Origin: Apostichopus japonicus
Taxonomy: Eukaryota > Echinodermata > Holothuroidea > Aspidochirotida > Stichopodidae
DNA: 64,000 bases
NCBI RefSeq assembly: GCF_037975245.1
Contig: NC_092568.1
Location: forward strand, 11,059,501 to 11,123,500
Direction: 5' to 3'
The notes beneath the pieces are model-generated. The model had not been told where the DNA came from and did no database searches. It saw only the letters and a list, made by a program, of their open reading frames with translations. Of the stretch, positions 25,885 to 38,731 are shown one piece after another (the first letter of the stretch is position 1; each line of letters opens with the position of its first letter). Position numbers and translations under genes: made by a program.

Positions 25885-28282
25885 CTAAACAAAAAACAAG
25901 CAAAAAATAACTTGCATGTATTTTTCTGAACTTCAGCAGTAACAGGCGTCCGCAAAGGGTACGGTTGGGGACAGGGGGTATCAAAGTAGTAAAATTACCA
26001 TAGACCGTGCTCTCTCACTAAAATTAGGGTCAACCTGCTCAATTTTGACGGTTAGCCAACTAACCGGTTAATTCAATTCAATTATCAACCGTTTAGCCGG
26101 AAAATCTTTGGACTGTTAAACGGTTATCGACTTACCCGCAGTGTACTACCCCCTCCCTTCCTCTGCCCCTTCCCCAGCCTGTAGTTTTTTTTTCTGCGGA
26201 CGTCTATGAAAGCAGTTAAAGATGAAAGAACTTTCCGAAAACGGGGCCTATAATCTGCCACTCAACAACCGTAACGTCAATATTTTACACAAGTATTGAT
26301 TTAAGGGGAAAAACTTCGTTTGGAGAAAACAGGAGAGTGGCGGAAATGATTCCACTGGCGAGATAAAACCACAATTAATTGGAATACGCGTGCATGCAAT
26401 TCTCGTCTTGAGATTGCCTGATATACCCACAGACTAAATAATCATTAGTTCGGAATAACTCAGACCTTTTACAAGCATCCATCACATTGGAATCCATCAC
26501 ATTGAAGTTTATATCCATAACCGATGAAGATTCCGTGATATACTCATAGGCTAAATAATCATCAGTTCTATGAGTGTCATAATATCCTTACAAAATCATT
26601 ACGATATTGTCTCAGTCAAACATTGCGTGAATTGTCTCTAAAGACACACACAAACCAACAAGAACAAGGGCTATATCGTTTTACACATTTCACATATACC
26701 AGTATTTGATTAATAAGCAAAAGTTAATTACAGGGTACTGCGTATCATAAGTTAGCAACGAAATTTGTAGTTGCTTAATTCTAATCACTGTTAATGGCAT
26801 TAAAATGAAGCTAATACACAAAATCTCTTCCATAGAATTAACCCTTTTAAATTTATCTTTTGTACTATAAAAACAAACAATTATTCTTGCATCTTTACAT
26901 CTATTTTTGTTTATTTTCATGCGTTATTGTATAGTTTAAGGGATGAGTGATGGGGAAGATTGTCCTGCCTTACCCCCCCCCCAGGGAGGGCTAGTATGTT
27001 TACGTTATTTCGAACATTTTCAACAATATTTATGATGGCATTATGATTACCATCACTTTATATACGCAATGGTCACACGTGGACGAAGAAGGAGATACGC
27101 TTAACAGCTTATAGAGAAGGGTATAGGTCTACTCTTAACCTGTATGATCCCGTTCTATATATGATCAAACAACAAAAGGACGTGTGCATTTGATTAAATT
27201 CGACCAATTGAGCAGCTGTTCACATTTCGCCATGCAGTTCAGGAGGCTACCATGGGCCCGAATAGTTAAATTAACCAGACAGAAAAAATGCAATGAGGTT
27301 TCGATGATGCTACATGAATAGCGTCATATGAATGTGATACGCTAGGCTGTATGGTATAGCCAGGATGAACAACATACTTCAATCTAAGTAGTACAGCAAA
27401 AAGCATTGAGATATGACAAACAATACTTAAATTGGCAGCTGATGACCGAGATGGAAACGTTTCTTGTATTCAGAATACATATCGATCTCTATCAAAGACA
27501 ACAGGCTTCCTCTACTCAATGTGGTACACCTCCAAGCCGTTCATTAAGCAGGCGCCGAGCGTTTGTTTACCCCCCGGTCCCCATGATGTTGGGTCTGGAT
27601 TGCCTTTAAAACATCTAACATCTAAGGGCTGAGCGAGTGCACGGCCGACATTGCACTTGCACATGCAAAGAATATTTGAGGGTTTAAGAAACCAACATTA
27701 AGCTAGTTACCACAATGTGAGCGTTGACTGTTTCTTCTGCCGATTCCCAAGAGCTGATGTATTGTAATAAATGAACAAAAGCAAGAAGCATCAAAGCTAT
27801 TGCAAGATACACGGTTTGTCCAAGCTTCCCTTCTTAAGATATCTTTTTTTACAAGGTCTCCACAATTTGACCCCTGGTGACTTCGAATGACCTGTCACCT
27901 CAATATAAAAACAATAGGCTTCTTCTACTTAATGTGGTACTCTCTACACACCAAATATGAGATTGATCCAATCTTCCCTTCCTGAGATAAACACAGACAC
28001 CCGCCTGCACGTCTACAAAGTTTACGATTATCATCGAAACCAAAATGGATATTCACTGCTTTCCTGTACACATAATAATGTTCACATGCAGATGGGGAAT
28101 CCCTTCAGAAATCTCATATGCATTTTTCTGAACTTCAACAGAAGTAAAAGGCGTCGGTTGGGGTAGAGTGTGGGCCAGAGGTTATCATTTGCAACGAGCA
28201 ATTTGAAAGCCTTCACCGTAACATCACGTCTGAGTTTAGAAAGGGATAGATGGGTGAGAATGGTCAAAAGTTGGAAACTTAC

Positions 28283-28585
28283 TTTCATTTTGATATACTG
28301 CAGTGAAATTGCGTTCTGACAATGTCTCGGTTAGATCGGCAATCTTACAATGGATTGAGCCATTCATGCTGTTGTTTGTTAGTTCGTACAGTATTGCTAG
28401 TCTTTCTGGTTCTTCGTATGTCACACTTGTAACTGAGATATTCTTGACATCGCTACAGTTAATACTCGTAACCGATGAAGATTCCGCAACGAACGTCAAA
28501 TTTCCTTTACCTCCCACAGCTGGTATTTCACAGGGATTACTGCAATCGTCTAATTCCTTTTCGGAAAACACCGATGGGTCTTTCG
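28283..28585 (-). CDS. Domain exon D of amplified secreted-protein gene
   Basis: First domain exon after the signal exon at 29,927-29,990 in the direction of transcription. It is 303 nt and phase 1-1, with intact splice sites. Compared with B and C it has DDCSNPC for DDCSDPC and EEPERLA for EEPGRLA. If all intact exons are used in order D, C, B, A, the mature protein would carry four similar domains. Alternatively each unit is a separate gene that has lost its own signal exon. Confidence 0.72.
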
Positions 28586-29926
28586 CTAAACAAAAAACAA
28601 AACAAAAAAATAACTTGCATGTATTTTTCTGAACTTCAGCAGTAACAGGCGTCCGCAAAGGGTACGGTTGGGGACAGGGGGTATCAAAGTAGTAAAATTA
28701 CCATAGACCGTGCTCTCTCACTAAAATTAGGGTCAACCTGCTCAATTTTGACGGATAGCTAACTAACCGGTTAATTCAATTCCATTATCAACCGTTTAGC
28801 CGGAAAATCTTTGGACTGTTAAACGGTTATCGACTTACCCGCAGTGTACTACCCCCTCCCTTCCTCTGCCCCTTCCCCAGCCTGTAGTTTTTTTTTCTGC
28901 GAACGTCCATGAAAGCAGTTAAAGGTGAAAGAACTTTCCGAAAACGGGGCCTATAATCTGCCCCTCAACAACCGTAACGTCAATATTTTACACAAGTATT
29001 GATTTAAGGGGAAAAACTTCGTTTGGAGATAACAGGAGAGTGGCGGAAATGATTCCACTGACGAGATAAAACCACAATTAATTGGAATACGCGTGCATGC
29101 AATTCTAGTCTTGAGATTGCCTGATATACCCACAGACTAAATAATCATTAGTTCGGAATAACTCAGACTTTTTACAAACATCCATCACATTGGAATCCAT
29201 CACATTTAAGTTTATATCCATAACCGATGAAGATTCCGTGATATACTCATAGGCTAAATAATCATCAGTTCTATGAGTGTCATAATATCCTTACAAAATC
29301 ATTACGATATTGTCTCAGTCAAACATTGCGTGAATTGTCTCTAAAGACACACACAAACCAACAAGAACAAGGGCTATATCGTTTTACACATTACACATAT
29401 ACCAGTATTTAATTAATAAGCAAAAGTTAATTACAGGGTACTGCGTATCATAAGTTAGCAACGAAATTTGTAGTTGCTTAATTCTAATCACTGTTAATGG
29501 CATTACAATGAAGCTAATACACAAAAACTCATCCATAGAATTAACCCTTTTAGTTTTATCTTTGTACTATAAAAACAAACAATTATTTTTGCATCTTTAC
29601 ATCTATTTTTGTTTATTTTCATGCGTTATTGTATAGTTTAAGGGATGAGTGATGGGGAAGATTGTCCGCCTTACCCACCCCCCTTCCCCTCATGAAATTG
29701 ACTGCAGATGTTACATCGGAATGGATGAAGCAGCCCAATTCGAGACCGAAAATAATATTAAAATAGGTAATGGAAATCATGAAACAAGTTTGCGTTTTGG
29801 TAAAATATAAGTGTAATTTGAAATATAGTGGTTGTAGGCGCTTCAACGGTGACATAACATATGGAAGACTATCTAAGCAAATTGTTTCCGGCGACAACCC
29901 ACTCCCCCACCCATCCCTTCCCTTAC

Positions 29927-29990
29927 CTGGTGAGGAGTAGGCATGCGAAAACAAGGCCACAGCCACAGTCAAAACGAAAACATACTTCAT
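29927..29990 (-). CDS. Signal-peptide exon of amplified gene, copy II
   Basis: The minus strand reads MKYVFVLTVAVALFSHAYSS then PG, closing in phase 1 at a consensus GTAAGG donor. It is orthologous to 7,316-7,385, less two residues. It is the only signal exon in the 18-30 kb cluster, which suggests that the four domain exons downstream belong to one transcription unit. Confidence 0.75.
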
Positions 29991-30394
29991 TTTTGCGTTC
30001 TGTAATTGGACAAAGGAAAAGGAAGTAAATTAAAATATTTGTGAAAAGCTTCTATGTGTAAAAAAACCCCAATTAATATTGACTCATGAGCTGCTATGCA
30101 TTTTCAAACTTTCAGACAGAAACAGTAATACATGGTGCGTGTCTATATTTAAATATTGCATCCAATGTATGGATCCAATGTCTTTATTCAAAGGCTGCCT
30201 TATTAATGCATGAGGCCGTGTCTTTATTCATAGTTGCATCAGTAATGAATAATAATGAGGCTTGCCTATATTTCAATAAGGTTTTGGGTATGTCTATATT
30301 CAAATATTGTAACAGGAATGCAATAAGGCTTGTCTATATTCAGAGATTGCATCACTGATGTAAAGGGGCGTGTCAATATTTAATGCAGACGCAG

Positions 30395-30560
30395 GTGATG
30401 TGATATGGTGTGATGTGATGCGATTCCGTGCGGTACCGTACGAGATTATGTGGTGCGATGAGATGTTTTGTGATGTAGTGCAATGCGATGCGGTGTGGTA
30501 CGGTGTGATGTGATGTCTCGAGGTGGGTTGTGATACAGTGTTATTTGATGCGATACGATA
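30395..30560. repeat. GTGATGCGAT-type degenerate minisatellite, copy II
   Basis: Counterpart of 7,750-7,950 with a few inserted or lost short units. From here to 37,024 the sequence follows copy I with small indels, and I see no gene apart from the tRNA-like piece and the GC-rich ORF listed below. Confidence 0.75.
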
Positions 30561-31047
30561 CAAGTTCAGGCATGACTCTAAAATACACGTATTTATATGG
30601 TACGATATTACGTTATCGATACATCGATTCTTATTGAAGCTGTTTGCGCTTGACTTTAAATTGATGAAACTTGACATTGAGCATTCTAAGATCGACAACA
30701 TTAAATAAAGACTAATCAACGAGTAATTACCGAATCCGTTAACAGTGATAACATGTTGTCATCCAAGCCTTATTTCATATTAGTACTGACCACATGTAAT
30801 ATAAAGCAAACTGGAATTCACCAAATTGTTCACCTTTCCTTCATTATACTTATTGAAATGAAACTTGAAAAGTTATCGAACAGCATCGAAAAACGTATCA
30901 AAAAATGAACTCAGAAAGTAACGTGAATAACTATTTTTACCTTTACTATTTCTGTCCTCTGATGGTGTATTTCAAAACCTTCTGGTTTACGATTTCGATG
31001 CGTTTGACGACCGTGTCCTCTAATATTACTTTATATACCTACTTCTT

Positions 31048-31050
<3 letters not shown>

Positions 31051-31087
<37 letters not shown>
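31051..31087. repeat. (TA)n microsatellite
   Basis: TA dinucleotide run, much longer than at the paralogous site near 8,432-8,440. Confidence 0.95.
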
Positions 31088-31089
<2 letters not shown>

Positions 31090-34000
31090 TCTACGTTATT
31101 ACTTTATCAACCAGATTTGTTAAGTGTCCAATACATGGTATAACATAAGAAGTCAGACTTTGATCAATAGATATTAGACCGTATTGACAAATCTCAGTGT
31201 GCAATCGTATCATATCTCTTTATTGAAGCTCTCTATTGTTTTTGCATTAATTGGTGTACTTTACAAGACGATAACAACCTGATAATCCTTATAGTTTTCT
31301 TTTCCCACGGTGTCTTGTAACATAAGGAAATGACTTACCTTGAACCTTTCCAAGTTGATATTACTGTCTGAGAATTGGAAGGCTTTAAATCTACAAATAT
31401 GATGAACCATCATATCAGTAATACCAATGGCAAACATGTATTAAACTCAAATATCAATTTTAATATGAATGGATGATTCTTAGCTGTGTCCTTACCTTTC
31501 ATTGGCTGTTGAGGGCACAATTCAGTGTATAAAGTTAGTTATATTTGTAAGAGATCATTGTGTCTTTAAATTTAATGTACAGACGGAAGCTAAGATATCA
31601 GGTCTGAGTAAATAGAGCTGGGTCAGTGCATGGTCAGAGTGACAGACCTTTTCGAGCCGTGCAAGGCACGGCTCCTGCAGGTAAGCTGGGTCAGTCAGGT
31701 CTGAAAAGTTACTTTATAGTCCTGTTCGGTAAGTGGTTCACCTTTAGGGAATGTTCTACATGGTCAAAGGTTATTTCAACTTATTTGAAATAGTTGTTTC
31801 TGTACTGGTGGCGCAGGTACATGCGCGGTGCGCCAGGCCATGTCGGCCATAGGGCCTGTGGTGGGCGAAGCCCCTTGAAGCGTTGCGGATTTCATCATTT
31901 CCAGAACTTATATAAGCTTCAAATCAGCAGATCTGGGACGGTAGACGTAAGGTAAATTGTAGCTGCAGAAAAAGAAACCAGGATGCAATATGAATTAAGG
32001 TTTCGATGACTTCATTGCAGCTTGTTAACCAGAAATAGCTGTCAAAATATAAATGGCCAGATCCACTATTTTGATGTACAGTTACACTATGGCATGGTAT
32101 ACGCAGGTCAGTCTACTGTATGTGGCAATATACACACCTTCATCAAAAACAACATGGTCTTTGATTTAGTTTGATGCATGTATAGATAAGTGTGTATATA
32201 TATAAGTGTGTGTGTATATATATTGGGTGCGTGTGTGTGTGTGACTATATCAACTGTTTCCATTATATTCAAGTTATAGTAAACGTAAGTTTTCGATCAT
32301 TCAGACCGTGGTATGATATTTCTGTAATTTTGGTTGAGAATTTTCTTCTTAGTAACAATACACACGTTGTAATCAAATAGCCTACACCACCTTTTCCATG
32401 TAAAGGCCTACATGATTTCCCACACGCAATCAAACAACTCTAGGGGTATGTACATGAGAAAGGTTATCGAGTGCATTAAATTCTTATGTTAACTAACCTA
32501 ACAATAAAATTTCCTTCTCATTTGCTTTACCGAGATTTATTTACATAGCTTTGATAATCATATTTAGTTCAAACGGATTATGACTTCCAGACGATTAACT
32601 CCAAAGTAGAGGGTATGTAAACAGACTAGTGCAATATTATATGTGAAAACATAAGGTAAAACTTATCCATCACTTTTAGTGAACGTTTATGGCAAGCCAT
32701 ATGGGACAAACACCGCATAATATTTACTCGTCTTCATACGAATATAAACTGGTATTTATTAATTCGACTATATAAACATGTTAACATAAGTACGTAGGGA
32801 CTGAGTCATGACCAGTTCCCTAGGGTGGTATCCATGTATCCATGTCTGATTTCGGAAACGAGCAATTTTCTGAGCAGAAGAAGGGGCCAGAATGATACAA
32901 GCTGTCATTATATCTGAGAGAGAGCAACAAACCAACAACAACCATGCATATTTCCGTTAGTTCACATTTAAGACATACTTTTTGCCTAGTAACATGAATA
33001 GTTGTACAGAGAGAGAGAGAGGGGGGGTTGGGGACGTGGACGGGGACGGGGAAGGGGTGTGTATGTTGGGGGGAGGAGATATTCGAGAACGTCTCCCAAC
33101 TATTATTCAACGTTTGGTATGTTATTGAGATGTTTTTTAGCAAATAACTTGGAGACGACTCGACCTCCTTTATAGATGATCTATCTATAACCGCTTCGAA
33201 ATGTACAGCCAGGTTTGTTACGCAACGAAATTATGTCAAATTTAGCCCAGGCTTGAAAAGAAATTTTCTGATTATAAAAGTTGGTTTATCTACAATTATG
33301 TCGGCTTTGACAGAAAGTGAGATTTTCTGGTAAAATATCTATCAGATTGTTCAACCACACGCTGTATTGTGAAAATTACATTTATTGCGTTGAATTCTAA
33401 ACATCCTAACAGAAACACATTGAAAGGTTACTCAAGAAAATAAGGTCTCTGATAACATTTTAATGCGTGACGTCACTCAGTGAAACGTCGTGCAGATTAT
33501 CACAAATAATTTGTGTGCGTGTGTTGTCTGAGTGTGTGTCAGTGTGTTAGCCTAAGGATAAATATTTCGGTGATTTGAATTCTTTCTGGCGGGATCATGT
33601 CTTACATATGCAAAGTATTCAATTGTAATCCTATAGCTACAAGAATTCTCTTTTTCTTTGTCAAATAATTTGGAACAAAAGTACGATTCAAGTTGATAAC
33701 AAGCCAATAATTGCTTATCATGCATTGGAGTGAGCGTGACACATTTGCTTGTTACCCAATGGTAATACCAGTTCTTATAATAACATGGTTATACATTAGT
33801 TTACCCCTCACTCATTCGCACAATGGGAGAATCCCTGCTAGGGAGAATCCCCTACTAGTGAACCTCTGCCAATCGTAGTTCATGCGATTTAAAGTTTGAA
33901 AAAAGTTGGGCCACGGTTGTGGAGGGGCGGTGGTGAAGGGAGGGTAGCTATGACCATGAAAGGGATGCTATTGCCTCCTTTGGGGGCGGGGGGGGGGGAA

Positions 34001-34662
34001 CTATCCACGCAAATGCCGCAGATTTAGAGGATCAATAAGCATATCAAGTTACTGCGGACTAAACAAAGTCTTGTAGTTGACGAATTCCCGATCCCCGTGT
34101 TTCCCAAATCTACTTGCATAAACTCAAAACCCTATGAGTCCTGTTTCGGGTTTCGAATAACCGTGCTATTTCCAGCAATTTAGATCCCTAAATAAGATTA
34201 GTCACATGAAGTTAACGTGTTTTACTTAAAAGCATTCTCCATTCCTTATTCAAAACGGTAGTGAAATGTGAATAGGTATTGTTTGCTGAAATTTCAAGCT
34301 TACTCCAGTTAATGATCGTCTGCGTAGAATATAGTTGTAAAAGGACACAATTTACAGAATGGGAATAAGAAGATTTCACGGAATCTGTTTTTCTTTTACT
34401 GCTTGCTTCGAAGTCATCGATAGTATCGGGGCATAATCCTATTGTACACTTACGGCTTGGAAGGAAACGACATTCTTACTGCTTGCTGCAATGTAAACAA
34501 AGACAAGCGTGAGCTTCTTGTAACTAAAGATATTCAGATCCGTTGTAGTAAAACAGGATGAATAGAGATTTTGTTGAAGGCAGTGTCGTTTACTGTTACC
34601 AATAGATTTTATCCAGCCAACAATATCAATTTAAGCTCGTAGGAAGTTAACTCGTCAAATGG

Positions 34663-34735
34663 TTCAGTGGGTAGAGCATTGGACTGGTAACCTGATGAAC
34701 TGAGTTCGACTCCATCAATGGTTGGTTAGACACGT
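34663..34735 (+). repeat. tRNA-Thr-like pseudogene or SINE head, copy II
   Basis: Paralogue of 12,117-12,190 with the same A-box-like and B-box-like words and GGT anticodon position. A few substitutions outside the boxes. Confidence 0.5.
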
Positions 34736-34830
34736 TTAAAATTTCTTTTTCTATTTCAGTAGTCGACGCTGATGTCTTGATATATTAATTCAACCAAATA
34801 AATTACTAGCTGATGTGATGGCCGATGCTG

Positions 34831-35103
34831 TTAAGAGGGTGACGAAAGACTCATTCCTCGTCGGTCGTGTAAATCGTGGCTAGGGTTCAAGACAGGCCTC
34901 TGGCGATAATACCTCTGGCTGTGGCATGGTGCTTTTTTGTGGCCTAGGATCCCGTACCATGTCTCCCTTGTTGTCGCAAAAGAACCCGGGAGGATGCGCA
35001 GAGGGTCGGCCAAATCGACCAGAAGCGTACTAGGTGGCGTGCGTGAATCCTTGCCTTTGGCCAGAGGTGGTGACATCTCTGCGACCGGCATGCTTGCAGC
35101 CAC
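34831..35103 (-). other. Unrecognised GC-rich conserved ORF, copy II
   Basis: Paralogue of 12,290-12,562, again open for 90 codons. The few replacements do not interrupt the frame. No family recognised; it may be part of a retroelement or SINE body. Confidence 0.25.
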
Positions 35104-37020
35104 CGTCCACTGAATACGTGGCCTGATGAGGCGCTATTCTCCTAAAAGTGAATCTACGGATGCCTTTAAGAGCCATACAATTATTTTATATTAAAAAACA
35201 CCCTGTTTCAAACTAGCGCCATCGAATTTATTAAAAAGGCTTTTTTTTTCCTTGTCACTCTGAAGGTGGAATAGACTCTATTGTAATGGGTTATTTGTGG
35301 TAGGCCAAGCAACACATTCAAACAGTCATGCGGTTCACAAGGGTTTGCAGGAACTTGATTAGGTTCATTGTTTGACATAAATGTGTTGGTAAAGATTTAC
35401 ACAACCTTCACCAAAACAAGCATTATATTTGTTGCAATATTAGAGACTTACCAGCAAGCAAGACCATGAGATAAAATTTTTATATACATAGAATTTAATC
35501 TATATCACTTTTGCAAGAAAACCAAACTATACCTGTTTCTGTATGGTCCCATTATAAGCAACAGTGTTGTAGCACATTCTCATACGGATAGTAGGTAGTT
35601 TCGGAAACTGAGTGATTCTTAAGAACTTTGTTTGAGATTCACCAAAAAATACTCCGTACTGTGTTTTGATAACTTCAGCAACAAAATTAACTTTGATATG
35701 CCGTGGACCGTAAAAACCACTCGAGGTTCTATAGTGAAAGTGACTGGACCTTTTAGTTTTTTTACACAGCCCATAAGACTAGTTCCTCGGTTGCACTACA
35801 AAACTCAATAGGAGAAATGAAGATTATATGGTCTCAAATGAAATGTTTATTATTTATTACAAATTTGTTAAAGACAAATGATGTCGAATGCCATCCAAGG
35901 GTGCTCTGTTGCTTATATGAAGATTAACAAACATATTCTGGTTGATCTAAAGAAACAACGGATTAACATTAACTATAAGAACTGCAGTGAGGAGCCGACG
36001 TCACCATCAAGTTAGCCTAAACGAATATTCCAGAAATTAAGTTTATTTAACGATACATATCTTGAAAAATACTGGAATAGCTACAGAAACATTATTGGAC
36101 CCAAAGTTGTCTGTTTTCTTTTTACTATAGCATATCAAGACTAAAAGTCTGCCCTATTCATTATTTAATTATTTAAATGAGTTATCAAGTTACAGCAAAA
36201 TCTACCTGTCGATCATTCTCCCATGATTGATTACCGGGGATACTTTTTAAGTAAAGTCATCCAGGAAAGAACCTGGGCACGAAATCTGAACGTCTGATCC
36301 GCTCGCAACCCCAGTGCCCTTGCATCGAGACTGTGACTGTGTGATCATCGTCAGGTGTGTATAACCATTTCCCTCGTAGGGGAACAGATACTACACATGA
36401 CCTTCGGGATGTCTTCAACTCTTCGGTCTATCTGTTTGTTGTACACGTCACAGGATAAAACTAGTTTGCTCTCGGAAGAATGTTACCCGATTCCTTGTTC
36501 TTTATTCTATTTGTTTTACAAGTCAATGGGCTACATTCTGATGAACAATGAACATATTAAGAAACCTGCCATTAATGGAATACCAAGTAGTCCCCGTTAT
36601 GTCCAACACGTAACACACTAATGAACTTTATCGATTCTCATTGACGAACCATGCATCTTCCTTATTCGAAATAAGTTTATAACAATAGAGAGAGCTTAAT
36701 GCCATTCGATTGGTGCAGTTTACTTTAATATCACTGAAACCTGTACGACAAGATATTTACGCTATGTGAGCAGTCCAGAATTCACAGTGAACGTTAAGCG
36801 TTTTAACCGGCTTCCGGTAACACGTATTCAAGCATTCAATAGAGAAGACATTAAACACATGGACATTAATATCCTCCTACTATTGAGGTACGTATGTGAG
36901 GCTCATTTGCATCCATTAATATCATTTGCTGTAAAACAAACTTTGCTAGCAATTGTTTTGCGCAATCTGGGAAATCAAACTCGACCGCTTCGAGGAAACT
37001 TAAGGTCCCTGAAAAAGCAC

Positions 37021-37049
37021 CGTGAAGAGACTAGGAAACATTTGGGTAA
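37021..37049 (+). repeat. Left TSD (CGTG) and terminal inverted repeat
   Basis: CGTG at 37,021-37,024 is followed by the inward-reading TIR, about 25 bp to GGGT. Upstream sequence ending TAAGGTCCCTGAAAAA is shared with copy I up to 14,500. Confidence 0.88.
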
Positions 37050-37639
37050 TTAAGGAAATATAACTGTTCACCTTTTCTCCAAGTAAAAGCTGAAAAATGA
37101 AAGATGTACGAGTGAATTCTACCCTTTTACGTTGAAATGTGGTCCGTTAACGAAGGCCTGGGTTTTGCATTGTATAAGTACATGAAAAATATGACATTTG
37201 AAATATGTTGCGTATTTTGTCATTTATTTGCATGTAACATTTCTTATTTGTAAAATTCTGTAAATATACATTTATTCAGAAATGCAGGATACATAGCCAT
37301 TTACATGGAATAATTTTACACAACAGTGTTACCTTGTTAATTCATAGTAAAACGAGCAGACATAAACATTTTATCTCTATTCTGGTGGATTAGATGTCTT
37401 AAAAGAGTTTGCTGTTACAGATACTAACAAATTAAGCAATTTAGCGATAACATTCACTATATTTTGAATAAACCATCACTTACTAACAAAAGCAAAGATT
37501 TTTATCGATCAAGTTGACAAAATATAGCAAATATTTAATATATGATTAATTTTGGTATGATTTTCCCAAAGCGAACATAATATACAAGTATTTTTTGATA
37601 AATAGTCATTTTGGGGCACAATGGATAAATTGTACAATT

Positions 37640-38335
37640 TTTTTGTATCTTTGGGGCGTTCCAATACGCCCCAACCAGTTAAGTGTAGCAATACACCTCT
37701 ACTTGTAATTATTTTTATCTAATAACCCTACTAGCGATTGTTTCTATCTTTGGGGCGTACCAGTACGCCCCTAACCAGTTAAGTGTAGCAATACACCAAT
37801 ATGATAAATTGTATATATCTTTGGGGCGTACCAGTTCGCCCCAACCAGTTAAGTGTAGCAATACACCACTATGATAAATTGTATATATCTTTGGGGCGTA
37901 ACCAGTTTAGTGTAGAAATACACCACTATGATAAATTGTATATATCTTTGGGGCGTACCAGTACGCCCCAACCAGTTTAGTGTAGCAATACACCTGTATA
38001 TATCTTTGGGGTGTACCAATACGCCCCTAACCAGTAGCAATATAACCCTACTAGCGATTGTTTCTATCTTTGGGGCGTACCAGTACGCCCCAACCAATTT
38101 AGTGTAGCAATACACTGCTATGATAAATTGTATGTATCTTTGGGGCGTACCAGTACGCCCCAACCAGTTCAGTGTAGCAATACACCTCTATGATAAATTG
38201 TATATATCTTTGGGGCGTACCAATACGCCCCTAACCAGTACCAATATAACCCTACTAGCAATTGTTTCTATCTTTGGGGCGTACCAGTAAGCCCCAACCA
38301 GTTAAGTGTAGCAAATAGCAATACACCTCTACTAG
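37640..38335. repeat. Left subterminal array of palindromic units
   Basis: Ten units, mostly about 70 bp apart, each centred on a palindrome such as GGGGCGTACCAGTACGCCCC followed by AACCAGTTAAGTGTAGCAAT. Palindromes start near 37,653, 37,752, 37,823, 37,893 (half deleted), 37,951, 38,008, 38,077, 38,147, 38,213 and 38,277. Variation lies mostly at the centre (CCAG or CCAA) while the arms are kept. Beginning about 630 bp inside the left TIR, it is a likely protein-binding cluster, with transposase or the ParB-like protein as candidates. The long minus-strand ORF here is a repeat artefact. Confidence 0.9.
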
Positions 38336-38731
38336 ACCAATTGATAGTACTTTTTGGCTTTAAGCTCCTCGTTAGAAAGAAGGATTTCTATAAGCCTACA
38401 TCTATACTTAATTAATGTGCCAAACTTAAGATGGTTGGATGAAAAATTAAGATTTTTATTCATTTAGAGAAGTTCTGGTGACCATTTCAACACCAGATGC
38501 ATTTTTTTATGTACTTTCAGTAGGAGGCATATCAATAGCAGCTCTTTAATGGGGGGGGGGGGGCAGAGAAAATTATGTATGTTTTTAAAAACTACATGTA
38601 TATCTTCCTTTACACCAGTTGTTACAAGAAAATAAGATTAAACACTGCCCACTCAATAATATGTGTAACACATAAGGTGTCCTAGTTGTTCAGCTCAAAT
38701 TCTTCATCTATAGCTGCATATCTTTCTCAAG

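Larger units (their letters stand above)
21906..29683. repeat. Recent tandem amplification, about 2.70-kb unit
   Basis: Three units in a row: a partial one (about 21,906-24,285) and two full ones (about 24,286-26,984 and 26,985-29,683). Each full unit begins at the words GAGGGCTAGTATG and ends in a C run after CCTGCCTTA; both are close to 2,699 bp. Each unit has one domain exon, a candidate membrane exon and a copy of a dispersed repeat. Units look about 97-98% identical by eye, so the expansion is recent. A more diverged related unit precedes them at about 17,188-21,905. Confidence 0.88.
16171..37024. repeat. Segmental duplication, copy II (left part)
   Basis: Direct paralogue of 3,320-14,510. 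It is longer because the segment carrying the domain exon was tandemly amplified (about 17.2-29.7 kb), and it stops at the CGTG (37,021-37,024) where the large transposon begins. Homology resumes after that element at 53,600. The MITE of copy I is absent here, so that MITE inserted after the duplication or was lost from this copy. Confidence 0.9.

Noticed and set aside
37849-38163. Minus-strand repetitive ORF of 104 codons with RTGTPQRYIQF repeats
   Set aside because: It arises from the palindromic tandem array, and the unit length is not constant enough to keep a protein repeat.
37640-38335. Array resembling CRISPR repeats with spacers
   Set aside because: The interval sequences are themselves repeated, there are no cas-like genes, and the context is a spliced eukaryotic element.
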